A DNA stretch of 37,452 nucleotides from Terriglobia bacterium (lineage in GTDB: Bacteria; Acidobacteriota; UBA6911): NCBI GenBank assembly GCA_020072565.1, contig JAIQGI010000053.1, forward strand, positions 1 through 37,452, given 5' to 3'. Positions 1-7,709 of this stretch are shown in pieces; the first letter of the stretch is position 1; the number at the start of each line of letters is the position of its first letter. Both the position numbers and the translations under genes were made by a program. The notes beneath the pieces were generated by a model, which saw only the letters and a program-made list of their open reading frames with translations, was not told the DNA's origin and did not search any database.

Positions 1-158
1 AGGCAGAGAACAGGAGGGAGCAGCCTGTCTTCAATGCATATTGTCGTGTCAATGGGTACAAAACAGTGCGGCGAAAATGACCAGTGGCTGAGAGAAATAA
101 CGGCAGCCGCGGTCATGCTTAATCCTCGCTTGTTTTGGGGCTAGTGCAGTCTTAGGGC

Positions 159-443
159 TTACTCCAGGCCCCACGCCGCCCAGTTTTTCACCTGCGATAC
201 CTGATGAAGCCTGAGCGTATCTCCCCAGAATGCCTCGTCCCCAAAGGTATCAAAACGAAAGATCTGCCTGCCCCTTTCCATCATCTGGTTCGAATTGCTG
301 GTTATGGCCGCATCGAAACTGGAAGGCGCTGCTTTTGCGCCGGACGGCGGTTGCCCCTGATTGTTACGCTGGCCCCAGGCGCCATAGCTGATCGTCGTGA
401 GCGCCAGAATGAGAAGCATACTCAATACGGAACAGGGCAGCAC
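159..443 (-). pseudogene. truncated cytochrome-like secreted protein, N-terminal fragment
   Basis: The reading frame starts with a hydrophobic signal peptide (LLILALTTISYGAWGQ) and then has the motif MMERGRQIFRFDTFGDEAFW followed by GDTLRLHQ. From memory this matches the start of the mature part of a family of large (about 500 aa) c-type cytochrome-like proteins in Acidobacteriota. After LRLHQ the similarity stops and the frame closes within about 13 residues, before any CxxCH heme motif, so at most a fifth of the gene remains. The start is taken as GTG at 443, preceded by AGGGAAG; ATG at 419 and GTG at 461 are alternatives. It follows the vapC stop directly on the same strand. It could instead be a short secreted protein; the abrupt loss of family similarity favours a relic. 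Confidence 0.5.
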
Positions 444-461
444 GGCATCTTCCCTAAACAC

Positions 462-893
462 TTATTCCGCCGGGTCGATGACGGTAAGACGCTCCTTGCC
501 TGCGGCCGTAACAAGTCGTTCATCGGAAACCCAGAATTCGACGGGCTCACGCAATTGTTCTTGAAGCCATAAGGCCGCGGACAGATGGATCGCATCAGAT
601 CCTCGCAATACGTGCCGGAGCACAAGGTGGCGGACGTGGGCCGAGGTCGCGCGATCAAAAAGGATCTGATCATAGGCGGACCATTCGGATTCGAATGCGT
701 CGCCGGCGGCGCGGAGTTGCGCGGCAGAGATGCCTCCGTCGCGGCGTTTCCGTGCGAAGGCGGCATGCACCTCGGCATAGGCCACTCGCGAGGTAAACAC
801 TCGGTCGGACCGAGCCCAGCATTCAGTTACGCGCTGACTGCCGGGTTCCTGGTAGTACCGTTTTACAATGACGCTGGAATCCGCGTAAATCAA
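462..893 (-). CDS. vapC: PIN-domain ribonuclease toxin (VapC family)
   Basis: 143 aa, the normal size of a single PIN domain. Acidic residues sit at the positions expected for the Mg2+-binding site of this RNase fold: D5 in the opening MIYADSS, E41 in YAEVHAAF, D100 in GSDAIHL and D124 in WVSDERL. PIN toxins of this class cleave RNA and are held inactive by a partner antitoxin. Its start overlaps the stop of the upstream Phd/YefM-like gene by 4 bp (ATGA), the usual arrangement of a type II toxin-antitoxin operon. All four acidic residues are present, so the toxin looks intact. The target RNA cannot be told from sequence. Confidence 0.88.
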   Translation of the reverse strand: MIYADSSVIVKRYYQEPGSQRVTECWARSDRVFTSRVAYAEVHAAFARKRRDGGISAAQLRAAGDAFESEWSAYDQILFDRATSAHVRHLVLRHVLRGSDAIHLSAALWLQEQLREPVEFWVSDERLVTAAGKERLTVIDPAE

Positions 894-1171
894 CGCCGTC
901 CCTCGCTGACGAGATCCGACGGGAGACGGCCCCGGCCTTTCACCAATGGCGGGCGAGTCAGGAACTGCTTCCCGGCAGGCGCTATGTGCTCACTCGACAG
1001 CAATGCCCTGAGCCGCTCCGCTCGCTCTGATCGGCTATCCTCTTTGTAGGGCGTCAGCATGGCTACGGGCTGTCCCCGATCTGTGATGGTGATCCTGGCT
1101 CCACGCCGTACCTGTCCCAGGTGCCGAGTCAACTCGTCCCGGAGCTTGCGGATGCCCACCCTTCTTTCCAT
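890..1171 (-). CDS. Phd/YefM-family antitoxin
   Basis: 93 aa from ATG at 1171, chosen because GGAGG lies 5 nt upstream; a longer frame to 1195 or 1351 lacks a ribosome binding site. The N-terminal part (VGIRKLRDELTRHL, then RRGARITITDRGQPVAML) is the typical Phd/YefM DNA-binding fold that dimerises and binds its own operator. The C-terminal third is basic and Pro-rich and should wrap the toxin. It is cotranscribed with vapC through an ATGA overlap. In such systems the antitoxin, with the toxin as co-repressor, represses the operon; no operator palindrome is evident upstream. Confidence 0.85.
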   Translation of the reverse strand: MERRVGIRKLRDELTRHLGQVRRGARITITDRGQPVAMLTPYKEDSRSERAERLRALLSSEHIAPAGKQFLTRPPLVKGRGRLPSDLVSEGRR

Positions 1172-1378
1172 CGTATCCTCCGTGGTCACAACCATGTGGT
1201 CATGATAGGTGCGACCTGAGGCATTGTCAATGCGCTCCTGCGGACAGTTTCTGACCTCCAAACCGGTCCAGATTTCGGTGGCGGCTGCCCCCCCGGGAAA
1301 ATCGGTTCGACCGTTCCTCTCAGCCGGCAAGAGGACCCTATCGGAAACCATTCATTCGACCACAAGAAATTCAGTACG
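1172..1378. other. intergenic region upstream of the toxin-antitoxin operon
   Basis: No convincing gene. It should contain the minus-strand promoter of the vapBC-like operon, but no clear -35/-10 pair or operator is visible. Confidence 0.4.
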
Positions 1379-1585
1379 GTGAGCGAGGGCGAGGCGCACG
1401 GGCAAATAACGCGAACCGACGAAATCATTGATGAGCTTCACAGGCTCGCCAAAGGGGCGCGACCCGCGCAATGGTTCCGATTTCCGTACGGCTGCGCCGG
1501 TGCCAAAGGAAAACAGGATGTCTTGTTTGCGCTTGGATACTGGAATCCGTTTACACGAACGCTTCCCTGCTCAACCTCGCGCTGA
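1379..1585 (+). pseudogene. relic of a polysaccharide deacetylase (NodB-like) gene
   Basis: The frame reads ITRTDEIIDELHRLAKGARP then AQWFRFPYG. This resembles the segment between the zinc-binding histidine motif and the FRxPYG motif of NodB-homology carbohydrate esterases, where an Ei.T...I..l.G..p..fR.PyG pattern is usual. Both flanks are missing: no TFDDG motif or HTxxH upstream, and the similarity fades after YGCAGAKGKQDVLFALGYWN. Fragment of about 60 residues, surely non-functional. The family call is from motif memory and rests on one block. Confidence 0.4.
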
Positions 1586-1807
1586 AAAAGGAAACGAAAC
1601 AATAAAGGGACGACTGTGACTGTTGATGGCATGGGACGAGACGACCACACCATTCCCCTGGTGGATGACCGGCAGGAGCACACGGCCGAAGTAAGAATCC
1701 ACATCGCACCAAGCCAAAGAACCGCCACATTGGAGCACCAACGACGCTGGGTTAGACTCCGCTCCGGTAATCAAAAAAGGCATAGGCCACAGCGCTGTTG
1801 TCCCTTA
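1586..1807. other. intergenic region with no recognisable gene
   Basis: Short overlapping frames on both strands, none resembling a known family and none with a convincing ribosome binding site. Together with the deacetylase relic this leaves about 640 bp of apparently decayed DNA before the next promoter. Confidence 0.4.
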
Positions 1808-1817
1808 TTGACGGGGA

Positions 1818-1882
1818 TGAGCAATGTTGACCACCTGTGTGAGCCATACTGAACTGACACATGGATTGCCGACGGGTATAAA
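1818..1882 (+). promoter_or_regulatory. shared stress-type promoter module, copy A
   Basis: Blocks TGAGCAAT, TTGACCA, GTGTGAGC, TAC and GAACTGACAC follow each other with 1, 3, 2 and 1 variable bases between them (1818-1860). The last block contains a -35 element CTGACA (1854-1859), followed after 17 bp by -10 TATAAA (1877-1882). An extra TTGAC lies at 1808-1812. The same arrangement is found at 2974, 8736 and, on the minus strand, 8684. It predicts a transcript start near 1889 and a leader of about 60 nt before the small membrane protein gene. Confidence 0.8.
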
Positions 1883-1947
1883 GGGTGTGACTCTATTCCT
1901 GCCAACCATAATCTTATGGGAAGCGGGGGCCGGAGAGGAGGATCAGC

Positions 1948-2100
1948 ATGATCTGGACGATTTTTGTGGCTCTGCTCGCCTTGTGGTTATTGGGACTTGT
2001 CACTGCTTACACTTTAGGTGGATTCATCCACATCCTGTTGGTGGTGGCCATCGTCATGGTCTTGATTCGGTTGATTCAAGGCCGAAGAGGGATCGCCTGA
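1948..2100 (+). CDS. small membrane protein, lmo0937 family (DUF5670-like)
   Basis: 50 aa, starting MIWTIFVALLALWLLGLV and continuing TAYTLGGFIHILLVVAIVMV to a basic end QGRRGIA. This is almost the standard sequence of the lmo0937-type membrane proteins: two hydrophobic segments joined at a GG, positive residues at the C-terminus. The ATG has GGAGG 7 nt upstream. It sits behind promoter copy A. The family is widespread and often found beside stress genes, but its molecular role is unknown; placement in the inner membrane is from hydrophobicity. The next gene begins 36 nt downstream and may be cotranscribed. Confidence 0.85.
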   Translation: MIWTIFVALLALWLLGLVTAYTLGGFIHILLVVAIVMVLIRLIQGRRGIA

Positions 2101-2136
2101 TAACGAGATAAAACAAATGGAACCAGCTAATCAAGG

Positions 2137-2925
2137 ATGCCACCCGTGAATGCAAAGCCGGTCGCACTGTTCGTCGTCATCGCCGCGCTGTTCTGGTCGT
2201 GCGCCGTTGAAGCTGCGCCGATTCGTGTCCGGCTGATCGAGGGAAACGGTCGAGGTTTCCTCGTGCTACGATCGCTGAACGGCGCAGCGATCGCTTACGG
2301 CGAGGTGAGCCAGAAGCCCACGGGCAACCTGGTCGAGTGCCGCACGATCCTGAGATTCAAGGATGGTTCGCTATACGATGAATCGGCGACATTCTCGCAG
2401 AAGGGCGTTTTTAGGCTTGAGGGCTACCGTCTCGTGCAGCACGGCCCATCCTACCCGACATTGGAGGTATCGTTCGATCGCAAGAGCGGGCAATACAAGG
2501 CCCGAGGTCAGGCGGAGAAGGACGGCAAACAAAAGGAGGCCAGCGGGAAGTTCGAGATGCCGGCCGACCTGTACAACGGCATGGCGCTGATGCTGTTGAA
2601 AAACCTTCCAGGGGGTGCCGGTGCGACGGTGCACATGGCTGTCTTCACGCCGGAGCCGCGCCTGATCGAGATGGAGTGGAGCTGGGAGGGAGAGGATGAG
2701 GCGCTACTGGGCGGTAGAGCCATGAAGACTATGCGCTCGCTGGTGAAGCTGAAGATCGGTGGACTCACCGGCGTGATCGCCTCGTTGATCGGAAAAAGTC
2801 CGCCTGACCTGCGCTACTGGCTCGTCACAGGGGATGTTCCTGCGTTCGTGAGAGTCGAAGGCGCCATGTTCTTGAATGGTCCGGTATGGCGGCTCGAGAT
2901 GGCCACGGTAGAGTGGCCCAAGTAA
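2137..2925 (+). CDS. secreted protein of unknown function
   Basis: 262 aa with an N-terminal signal peptide (ALFVVIAALFWSC, then AVEAAP), so probably exported. The mature part is rich in beta-type sequence (IRVRLIEGNGRGFLVLRSLN, LRFKDGSLYDESATF, FRLEGYRLVQHGPSYPTLEV) and looks like a compact beta protein; I do not recognise a named family. ATG at 2137 lies directly on AAGGA, which is too close to serve it; the in-frame GTG at 2146, 8 nt after AAGGA, is the better start and gives MNAKPVALF and 259 aa. It may be cotranscribed with the lmo0937-type gene from promoter copy A. Promoter copy B lies 48 nt after its stop. Confidence 0.7.
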   Translation: MPPVNAKPVALFVVIAALFWSCAVEAAPIRVRLIEGNGRGFLVLRSLNGAAIAYGEVSQKPTGNLVECRTILRFKDGSLYDESATFSQKGVFRLEGYRLVQHGPSYPTLEVSFDRKSGQYKARGQAEKDGKQKEASGKFEMPADLYNGMALMLLKNLPGGAGATVHMAVFTPEPRLIEMEWSWEGEDEALLGGRAMKTMRSLVKLKIGGLTGVIASLIGKSPPDLRYWLVTGDVPAFVRVEGAMFLNGPVWRLEMATVEWPK

Positions 2926-2973
2926 CTCACCGTCTCGTCGGGATATTAATGGTTGGAACTATCCCAGCCGTGA

Positions 2974-3038
2974 TGAGCAATTTTGACCAGAGGTGTGAGC
3001 TGTACGGAACTGACACGAGAAGCAGCCAAAGGTATAAA
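2974..3038 (+). promoter_or_regulatory. shared stress-type promoter module, copy B
   Basis: The same five blocks as copy A with identical spacing (2974-3016); -35 CTGACA at 3010-3015, 17 bp spacer, -10 TATAAA at 3033-3038. Transcription would start near 3045, only about 15 nt before the ATG at 3060, so the leader is little more than the ribosome binding site AAGGAG (3047-3052). This also rules out the upstream in-frame ATGs at 2886 and 3039 as starts. Confidence 0.82.
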
Positions 3039-3059
3039 ATGTTTGCAAGGAGAAATATT

Positions 3060-4976
3060 ATGAAAGAGATCCGCAAGAATGTTCCGGCACTGCTTGTGCT
3101 TCTGCTGATATTGGGGGCTGCCCAAGGGGCTTTGGCGCAGGCTGATCCACCAGAACGGGTCGCACGGCTCAACTTCATTGTAGGCGCCGTGTCCTATCTC
3201 CCGTCTGGGGGAAATGAAAATGACTGGGTTACCGTAGACATGAACCGACCGCTGACTACGGGAGATCGGCTTTGGGCGGATGCCAACAGCCGCGGTGAGC
3301 TACACATAGGCTCGACGGCTGTCCGCATGAACAGCAACACGGGATTTTCATTCTTGAATCTGGATGACACCTCGGTTCAGATCGGGCTTTCCGAAGGTTC
3401 CATCATTCTGCGGCTGCGCCATCTGGATCCGGGCGATACTTACGAGGTGGACACTCCGAATCTGGCGTTCGCCATCAAGCGTGCGGGAGATTACCTCATT
3501 GAGGCGAATCCGGACAACAACACCAGCATCATCACTGTGCGTCAAGGTGAAGGCGAAGTCATCGGGGGCGGCCGTTCGTGGCAAGTCATTTCCGATCAGC
3601 AGGCAATATTTGCCGGTACGGATACGCTCAACTATGACTTGAGGGATGCCGGATCTCAGCCGCTCAGTGAATTTGACCGATGGGCTCGGAGCCGCGATCA
3701 GAGCGAAGATCGCGCCGCAGCCCCGCGGTACGTTTCCACAGAGATGACCGGCTACGAGGATCTGGATGCCTACGGCTCATGGACCCAGGTGCCGGAGTAC
3801 GGCTGGTCCTGGAGGCCTTCGCAGGTCCCGGCCGGTTGGGCACCCTACAGGTTCGGCCATTGGGTCTGGATCGCACCGTGGGGTTGGACCTGGGTGGAAG
3901 ACGAACCCTGGGGCTTCGCGCCGTTTCATTACGGACGCTGGGCCAATTATCGCAGCAACTGGATCTGGGTGCCCGGTCCGATGGTAAGGCGGCCAGTGTA
4001 TGCTCCGGCACTCGTCGCCTGGGTGGGTGGAGGCGGGTTTGGTCTCTCGATCACACTCGGCGGGAGAGCAGGTATCGGCTGGTTCCCGCTTGGCCCACGC
4101 GAAGTTTTTGTGCCCGGTTATCGGGTCAGCGAGAGATACGTCACCAACATCAACGTGACCAACACGGTCGTGAACCGCACGAATGTCGTCAATATCTTCA
4201 ACAATCGGAATGCGGCTCCCATTACTTATATGAATCGGGCTGCGCCCAACGGAGTGACCGTGGTTCCCCAGGATACGTTCGTGAATGCACGTCCGGTCGC
4301 ACGCAATGTCATGAATGTGCCCGAGCGCGAACTGGCTTCAGCGCCGGTTACTCGAGGAATCCAGATAGCCCCGGAGCGGACGAGCGTATATGGCGCCGGC
4401 AACCACAACGCACCTCATCCTCAGGAACGGGCGATGAGTCGCCCGGTGGTGATAAAAAAGACTCCGCCCCCTGCGCCGAATCACTTCGAGCAACCGCAAA
4501 TCACGCGCCCGGACAGGCCTGCGAATCGAACGATACCTCAGCAGACACCGCCTCAGCAGGCGCAACCTCCACAAAAGCCGCCTCAACAGGTGCAGCCTCC
4601 GCAAAGGCCGCCTCAACAGGTGCAGCCTCCGCAAAAGCCGCCTCAACAGGTGCAGCCTCCGCAAAGGCCGCCTCAACAGGTGCAGCCTCCGCAACAGGTG
4701 CAGCCTCCGCAAAGGCCGCCTCAACAGGTGCAGCCTCCACAGGTAATTAAAAGGGGGCCCGAGACAGCGCCGACGCGACCCAATCAGAGTGCTGTGAGAC
4801 CCCAACAGCAGTCTCAGCCGACTCAACCTCTGGTGAGACCTGCGCCGCCGGTCCGTCCGCCGACGCCAAGGGAGCTTGCCGACACGCAGGCTAAACAGAA
4901 AGCCTGGGAAGATGCGCACCAGCGCAATACCAAGGATCAGAATCAGAAGGATAAAAAGGCCCCGATTAAGAAATAA
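3060..4976 (+). CDS. FecR-domain / DUF6600 secreted protein with Pro-Gln repeat tail
   Basis: 638 aa from ATG 3060 (AAGGAG, 7 nt spacing). Order of parts: signal peptide ending near ALAQ (residue 26); a FecR-like beta domain (about 36-170, with GDRLWADANSRGELHI and YEVDTPNLAFAI); a Trp-rich DUF6600 block (about 225-330, repeated W-W patterns such as GHWVWIAPWGWTWVE and WANYRSNWIWVPGP); an Asn/Val-rich stretch (NINVTNTVV, NIFNN); a Pro/Gln repeat tail (about 495-565); and a Lys-rich end. The FecR domain in this context is usually an extracytoplasmic carbohydrate- or surface-associated module rather than iron sensing. Probably periplasmic or surface located; partner unknown. Expression is predicted from promoter copy B. 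Confidence 0.8.
   Translation: MKEIRKNVPALLVLLLILGAAQGALAQADPPERVARLNFIVGAVSYLPSGGNENDWVTVDMNRPLTTGDRLWADANSRGELHIGSTAVRMNSNTGFSFLNLDDTSVQIGLSEGSIILRLRHLDPGDTYEVDTPNLAFAIKRAGDYLIEANPDNNTSIITVRQGEGEVIGGGRSWQVISDQQAIFAGTDTLNYDLRDAGSQPLSEFDRWARSRDQSEDRAAAPRYVSTEMTGYEDLDAYGSWTQVPEYGWSWRPSQVPAGWAPYRFGHWVWIAPWGWTWVEDEPWGFAPFHYGRWANYRSNWIWVPGPMVRRPVYAPALVAWVGGGGFGLSITLGGRAGIGWFPLGPREVFVPGYRVSERYVTNINVTNTVVNRTNVVNIFNNRNAAPITYMNRAAPNGVTVVPQDTFVNARPVARNVMNVPERELASAPVTRGIQIAPERTSVYGAGNHNAPHPQERAMSRPVVIKKTPPPAPNHFEQPQITRPDRPANRTIPQQTPPQQAQPPQKPPQQVQPPQRPPQQVQPPQKPPQQVQPPQRPPQQVQPPQQVQPPQRPPQQVQPPQVIKRGPETAPTRPNQSAVRPQQQSQPTQPLVRPAPPVRPPTPRELADTQAKQKAWEDAHQRNTKDQNQKDKKAPIKK
4561..4740 (+). repeat. 30-bp tandem repeats coding the Pro-Gln tail
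   Basis: Near-identical 30-bp units (CCTCAACAGGTGCAGCCTCC plus ten more bases) encode PPQQVQPPQ followed by R or K and P, about six times, with one 15-bp partial unit near 4690. Units alternate AAAGG and AAAAG at one point. A typical substrate for slipped-strand length variation; the reading frame is kept because units are multiples of three. Confidence 0.85.
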
Positions 4977-4986
4977 TGACTCTAAG

Positions 4987-5260
4987 GTTGCCATTCCAAG
5001 AGGGTCGCGCGTGGATCTGATTGTGAGGGAACTCTCCCATAACGATCTGGCGCTCGATCTCGAATCGCTCACCGTAAACGGGCGGCGGTAGGCCGTAGCA
5101 ACGGATTCGGTTGTTACAGGTAGTGGACAGAAGGACGGCATCGGAAAAAATAAGCGGACCGCCGAGCATGTCGGCGGAGGGGCGCGTTGCTGGGTACGAT
5201 CATTGGCGCCATTGCCGGCGGCGGGGAGCCGGCGGGCACCGCACAGGGGGAGGTATGCTT
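4987..5260 (+). pseudogene. broken glycine-zipper protein gene
   Basis: Reading from 4987 gives VAIPRGSRVDLIVRELS, then LDLESLTVNGRR, an in-frame TAG at 5089-5091 where the family normally has a tyrosine, then VATDSV, KDGIGKNKRTAEHVGGGA. At about 5185 the frame must shift to continue LLGTIIGAIAGGG, the glycine-zipper segment, after which it runs out (EPAGTAQGEVCLR, stop). Both the stop and the shift separate pieces that are contiguous in intact homologues, and there is no start codon or ribosome binding site. It directly follows the FecR/DUF6600 gene. Sequencing error could explain one lesion but hardly both plus the lost ends. Confidence 0.65.
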
Positions 5261-5293
5261 GCGTTAGCGCCTGAAACGGGCCGGAGCGGTTGT

Positions 5294-5953
5294 ATGGCAA
5301 GTAGGAAAAGCCGGCTTATCGATTGGGAAACATTGCTCGCTGGAATTTCTCGCAGGAAAAGCCCTGTAGAATACAGCGCCAACTGCGAGATCTTTCAGCA
5401 AGGACAACCCGCAGATTCACTGCTGTACCTTCGACGAGGTAAGGTCAAGCTTACGGTCATTTCCAAACATGGCAAGGAAGCTGTCGTTGCCCTACTGAGT
5501 GCCGGCGAGTTTTTCGGCGAGGGATGCCTCGCAGGTCAACAGTTGCGAATGGCAACGGCGACTGCGATGACGGCTTGCACTCTCGACAATCTCGAGAAGC
5601 TTCTGGTGATGCGCTTGCTCCACGAGCGGCACGAGATCTCAGAACTGTTCGTCGCACATCTGCTTTCCCGCAACATCCGGTATGAAGGGGATCTTGTGAA
5701 CCAGTTTTTCAATTCAAGCGAGAACCGTCTGGCGCGGATTCTCTTGCTGCTTTCTCATTTCGGCAAGGAAAGCAGAGCCGAACCCGTGCTTCCGGAAGTC
5801 AGTCAGGATAACCTGGCCCAAATGATCGGTACAACCCGGTCGCGAGTCAGTCATTTCATGGACAAGTTCCGGAAGCTAGGCTTTATCAATTACAGCGATA
5901 ACGACGGGTTGACGGTTCATAGTGGCCTCCTCAGCGTGGTCCTGCACGATTAG
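5294..5953 (+). CDS. Crp/Fnr-family transcriptional regulator
   Basis: 219 aa from ATG 5294 (CGGAG, 7 nt upstream; ATG 5255 behind GGGGGAGG is an alternative). N-terminal cyclic-nucleotide-binding-like beta barrel (about 20-140: IFQQGQPADSLLYLRRGKVK, then GEFFGEGCLAGQ), a dimerisation helix, and a C-terminal winged helix (about 165-215, VSQDNLAQMIGTTRSRVSHF). The recognition helix TTRSRVSHF differs from both CRP (RETVGR) and FNR (VETISR). The barrel lacks the full cAMP phosphate-binding signature, so the ligand is unknown. The ending LLSVVLHD is typical of a group common in Acidobacteriota. It lies near promoter copy B and is one candidate for the factor acting on that module, without direct evidence. 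Confidence 0.85.
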   Translation: MASRKSRLIDWETLLAGISRRKSPVEYSANCEIFQQGQPADSLLYLRRGKVKLTVISKHGKEAVVALLSAGEFFGEGCLAGQQLRMATATAMTACTLDNLEKLLVMRLLHERHEISELFVAHLLSRNIRYEGDLVNQFFNSSENRLARILLLLSHFGKESRAEPVLPEVSQDNLAQMIGTTRSRVSHFMDKFRKLGFINYSDNDGLTVHSGLLSVVLHD

Positions 5954-5979
5954 TGGCTGTAACCGTGGCAATGGAGACC

Positions 5980-6117
5980 TTTAACGCGGATTATTCATGA
6001 ATATGCGACCAAAATGCAGTTTTGGACGCGGAAAAACGCTAACAGACGCTGACCGTTCGGTTTTGGTCGGCGTGCATGAGCTTTTGCCGCGCCGCAGGAC
6101 GGCAGGAGCTCCTGCCT
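5980..6117 (+). repeat. dispersed intergenic repeat, copy 1
   Basis: This stretch between two convergent genes matches, in inverted orientation, the segment 29764-29889. Shared parts include TTCATGAATATGCGA, TTTTGGACGCGG, the run CAGACGCTGACCGTTCGG followed by TTTTGGTCGGCG, and the perfect palindrome GGCAGGAGCTCCTGCC (6101-6116). Copy 1 carries about 20 extra bases before the palindrome. There is no open frame in it; it behaves like a small mobile or REP-type element. Confidence 0.7.
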
Positions 6118-6263
6118 GTTGCGCCGCAGTTTGATCGGGGGATTCAGAAACTTCCCGCATCATCCTCGTTTGATGCCACTCGTCGTCGTGTCGCCCCTGC
6201 GTGCTTAGCCGGACTCCTAAGCACACCACTTTCGCGCGCCACGCAAATCGCCGCCGCCACCGG

Positions 6264-7709
6264 TCAGGGGTTGGCATTGGTGTTCGGCTTTGTGGGGCTG
6301 TTCGCCAATCCGTTCCTGGGAGTCATATCGTACCTATTGCCCTGTTGACACTTGAAGTCCGCGTATGCCTTGCATTCCACAAGGCTGTTTCTCCGGATCG
6401 AAAGATTGCCCACAAAGCTGATCAGCGGCGCGCGGCGTTGCAACACGCTGCTGCACATCCTCCTCAGAATCCGGGGCATGGAATAGAAGTTCCGGTTACA
6501 GGAGATCATTTCTTGGATGATGCCGTCCAGCGACAGATGCTTATACCGGGCCACCGGGTAGGTTAGGGTGTAGTATTTCCAGTCTTCCGGGAAGGCATTG
6601 AGCGCGATGCGGCCCTCCACTTTCATCTGATCCCACATTTGGGTGCCGGGCAAGGGTGTCAGATACAGCAAGTTGAGATTGTCTACGCCGTACTGGCTTG
6701 CCACGTCGGCGATACGTCTGCCGATGCCAGGTTCGTCTACGTCCAACCCGACGATAAAGGAACCCACAACCAGAATGTTGTGCCGCTGTATGCGCCGCAC
6801 GGAGGCGCGGAAGTCGCGTCCCCTCAAAAGGTTGAATTTCTTGCCCAGCTCTCGAAGCCCTTCCGGTGTGGGGGATTCAAAGCCGATGAAGACGCCGCTG
6901 CACCCAGCCTTCGCGGCCAGCGCCAGGAGTTCTTCGTCATCGGCGAAGTTAATGGTGGCTTGGGCGACCCATTCTTTTCGCAGGTTCGCCTGTGCCATGG
7001 CACGGAACAGGTCCTTGGCGCGTGCGATGTGTTCAGGGCGCGTGCCGACGAGGTTGTCGTCCACCACCAGGACATATTTCTCTCGGATCGACTGGAATTC
7101 CTTCACGACATCCGAAATGGGCCGCTGCCGGTAACGGGCCCCATTGAAGGCCGTCACGCTGCAAAAGGTGCAATTCAACGGACAACCCCGTGTGGTCTGA
7201 ATCGCCCCGAAGGCATATCCCGTAGCCAGCAAATCATGACGGGCGAACGGGACAGCGGATATCTCGGCCAGCCCTCCGTCATAGCGGCGCTTCAGGCTGC
7301 CATGCAGGGCATCCTCAAGGACCTGGGCCCAGACGCCCTCGGCCTCCCCCGTAACGACCGAGTCTACCCGCTCCATGACCTCGTCCAGGCACATGGTGGC
7401 GTGAATGCCGCCCATGATGACGGGCACACCCAGATGACGGAAGTAACTGGCTACTTCATAGGCGCGGTTGGCCTGCGAGGTGAAAGCGGTAATGCCCACC
7501 AGGTCTGGCCGCGGCATGGCCGGGTAGTCTGGCGCTCCAAGATTCTCGTCCACGATCGAGATTGCCCACTCCCTTGGTGTCAGGCCCGCGAGAACCATAA
7601 GGCTGAGCGGTTTCCACACGCGGTAACGGTTCCAGCGGCTCTGCCTGATTTTGACCATGCTGACAAGCGGGTTGGAGGGGTTGATCAGATATAATCGCAT
7701 GGCGTGCAT
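6264..7709 (-). CDS. cobalamin-type (B12-binding-like) radical SAM protein
   Basis: 481 aa. Residues 1-140 form a Rossmann-like domain (LVGITAFTSQANRAYEVASY, GVPVIMGGIHATM) as in the B12-binding half of BchE/HpnP-type enzymes, though the classical DxHxxG cobalamin ligand motif is not visible. Residues 170-400 are the radical SAM barrel; C176, C180 and C183 in RGCPLNCTFC bind the [4Fe-4S] cluster that cleaves S-adenosylmethionine. Conserved barrel elements follow: VVDDNLVG, FIGFESPTPEG, GSFIVGLD and LTPLPGTQMW. The substrate is unknown; relatives methylate or rearrange lipids, antibiotics and tetrapyrroles. Start is ATG 7709 or the ATG three codons on at 7700; neither has a strong ribosome binding site. 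No neighbour suggests a pathway. Confidence 0.85.
   Translation of the reverse strand: MHAMRLYLINPSNPLVSMVKIRQSRWNRYRVWKPLSLMVLAGLTPREWAISIVDENLGAPDYPAMPRPDLVGITAFTSQANRAYEVASYFRHLGVPVIMGGIHATMCLDEVMERVDSVVTGEAEGVWAQVLEDALHGSLKRRYDGGLAEISAVPFARHDLLATGYAFGAIQTTRGCPLNCTFCSVTAFNGARYRQRPISDVVKEFQSIREKYVLVVDDNLVGTRPEHIARAKDLFRAMAQANLRKEWVAQATINFADDEELLALAAKAGCSGVFIGFESPTPEGLRELGKKFNLLRGRDFRASVRRIQRHNILVVGSFIVGLDVDEPGIGRRIADVASQYGVDNLNLLYLTPLPGTQMWDQMKVEGRIALNAFPEDWKYYTLTYPVARYKHLSLDGIIQEMISCNRNFYSMPRILRRMCSSVLQRRAPLISFVGNLSIRRNSLVECKAYADFKCQQGNRYDMTPRNGLANSPTKPNTNANP

Noticed and set aside
4501-4740. Minus-strand Ala-Glu-Pro repeat frame resembling a low-complexity protein
   Set aside because: Shadow of the same 30-bp repeats; entirely explained by the plus-strand codons.
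4338-5300. Long minus-strand frame (320 aa) rich in Leu-Arg-Arg repeats
   Set aside because: It is the antisense of the Pro-Gln repeat and following DNA; no ribosome binding site, no family, and the plus-strand gene has clear domains.
6639-7694. Plus-strand frame of 351 aa opposite the first radical SAM gene
   Set aside because: The minus strand has the CxxxCxxC motif and all barrel motifs; the plus frame has no recognisable domain and reflects high GC content.
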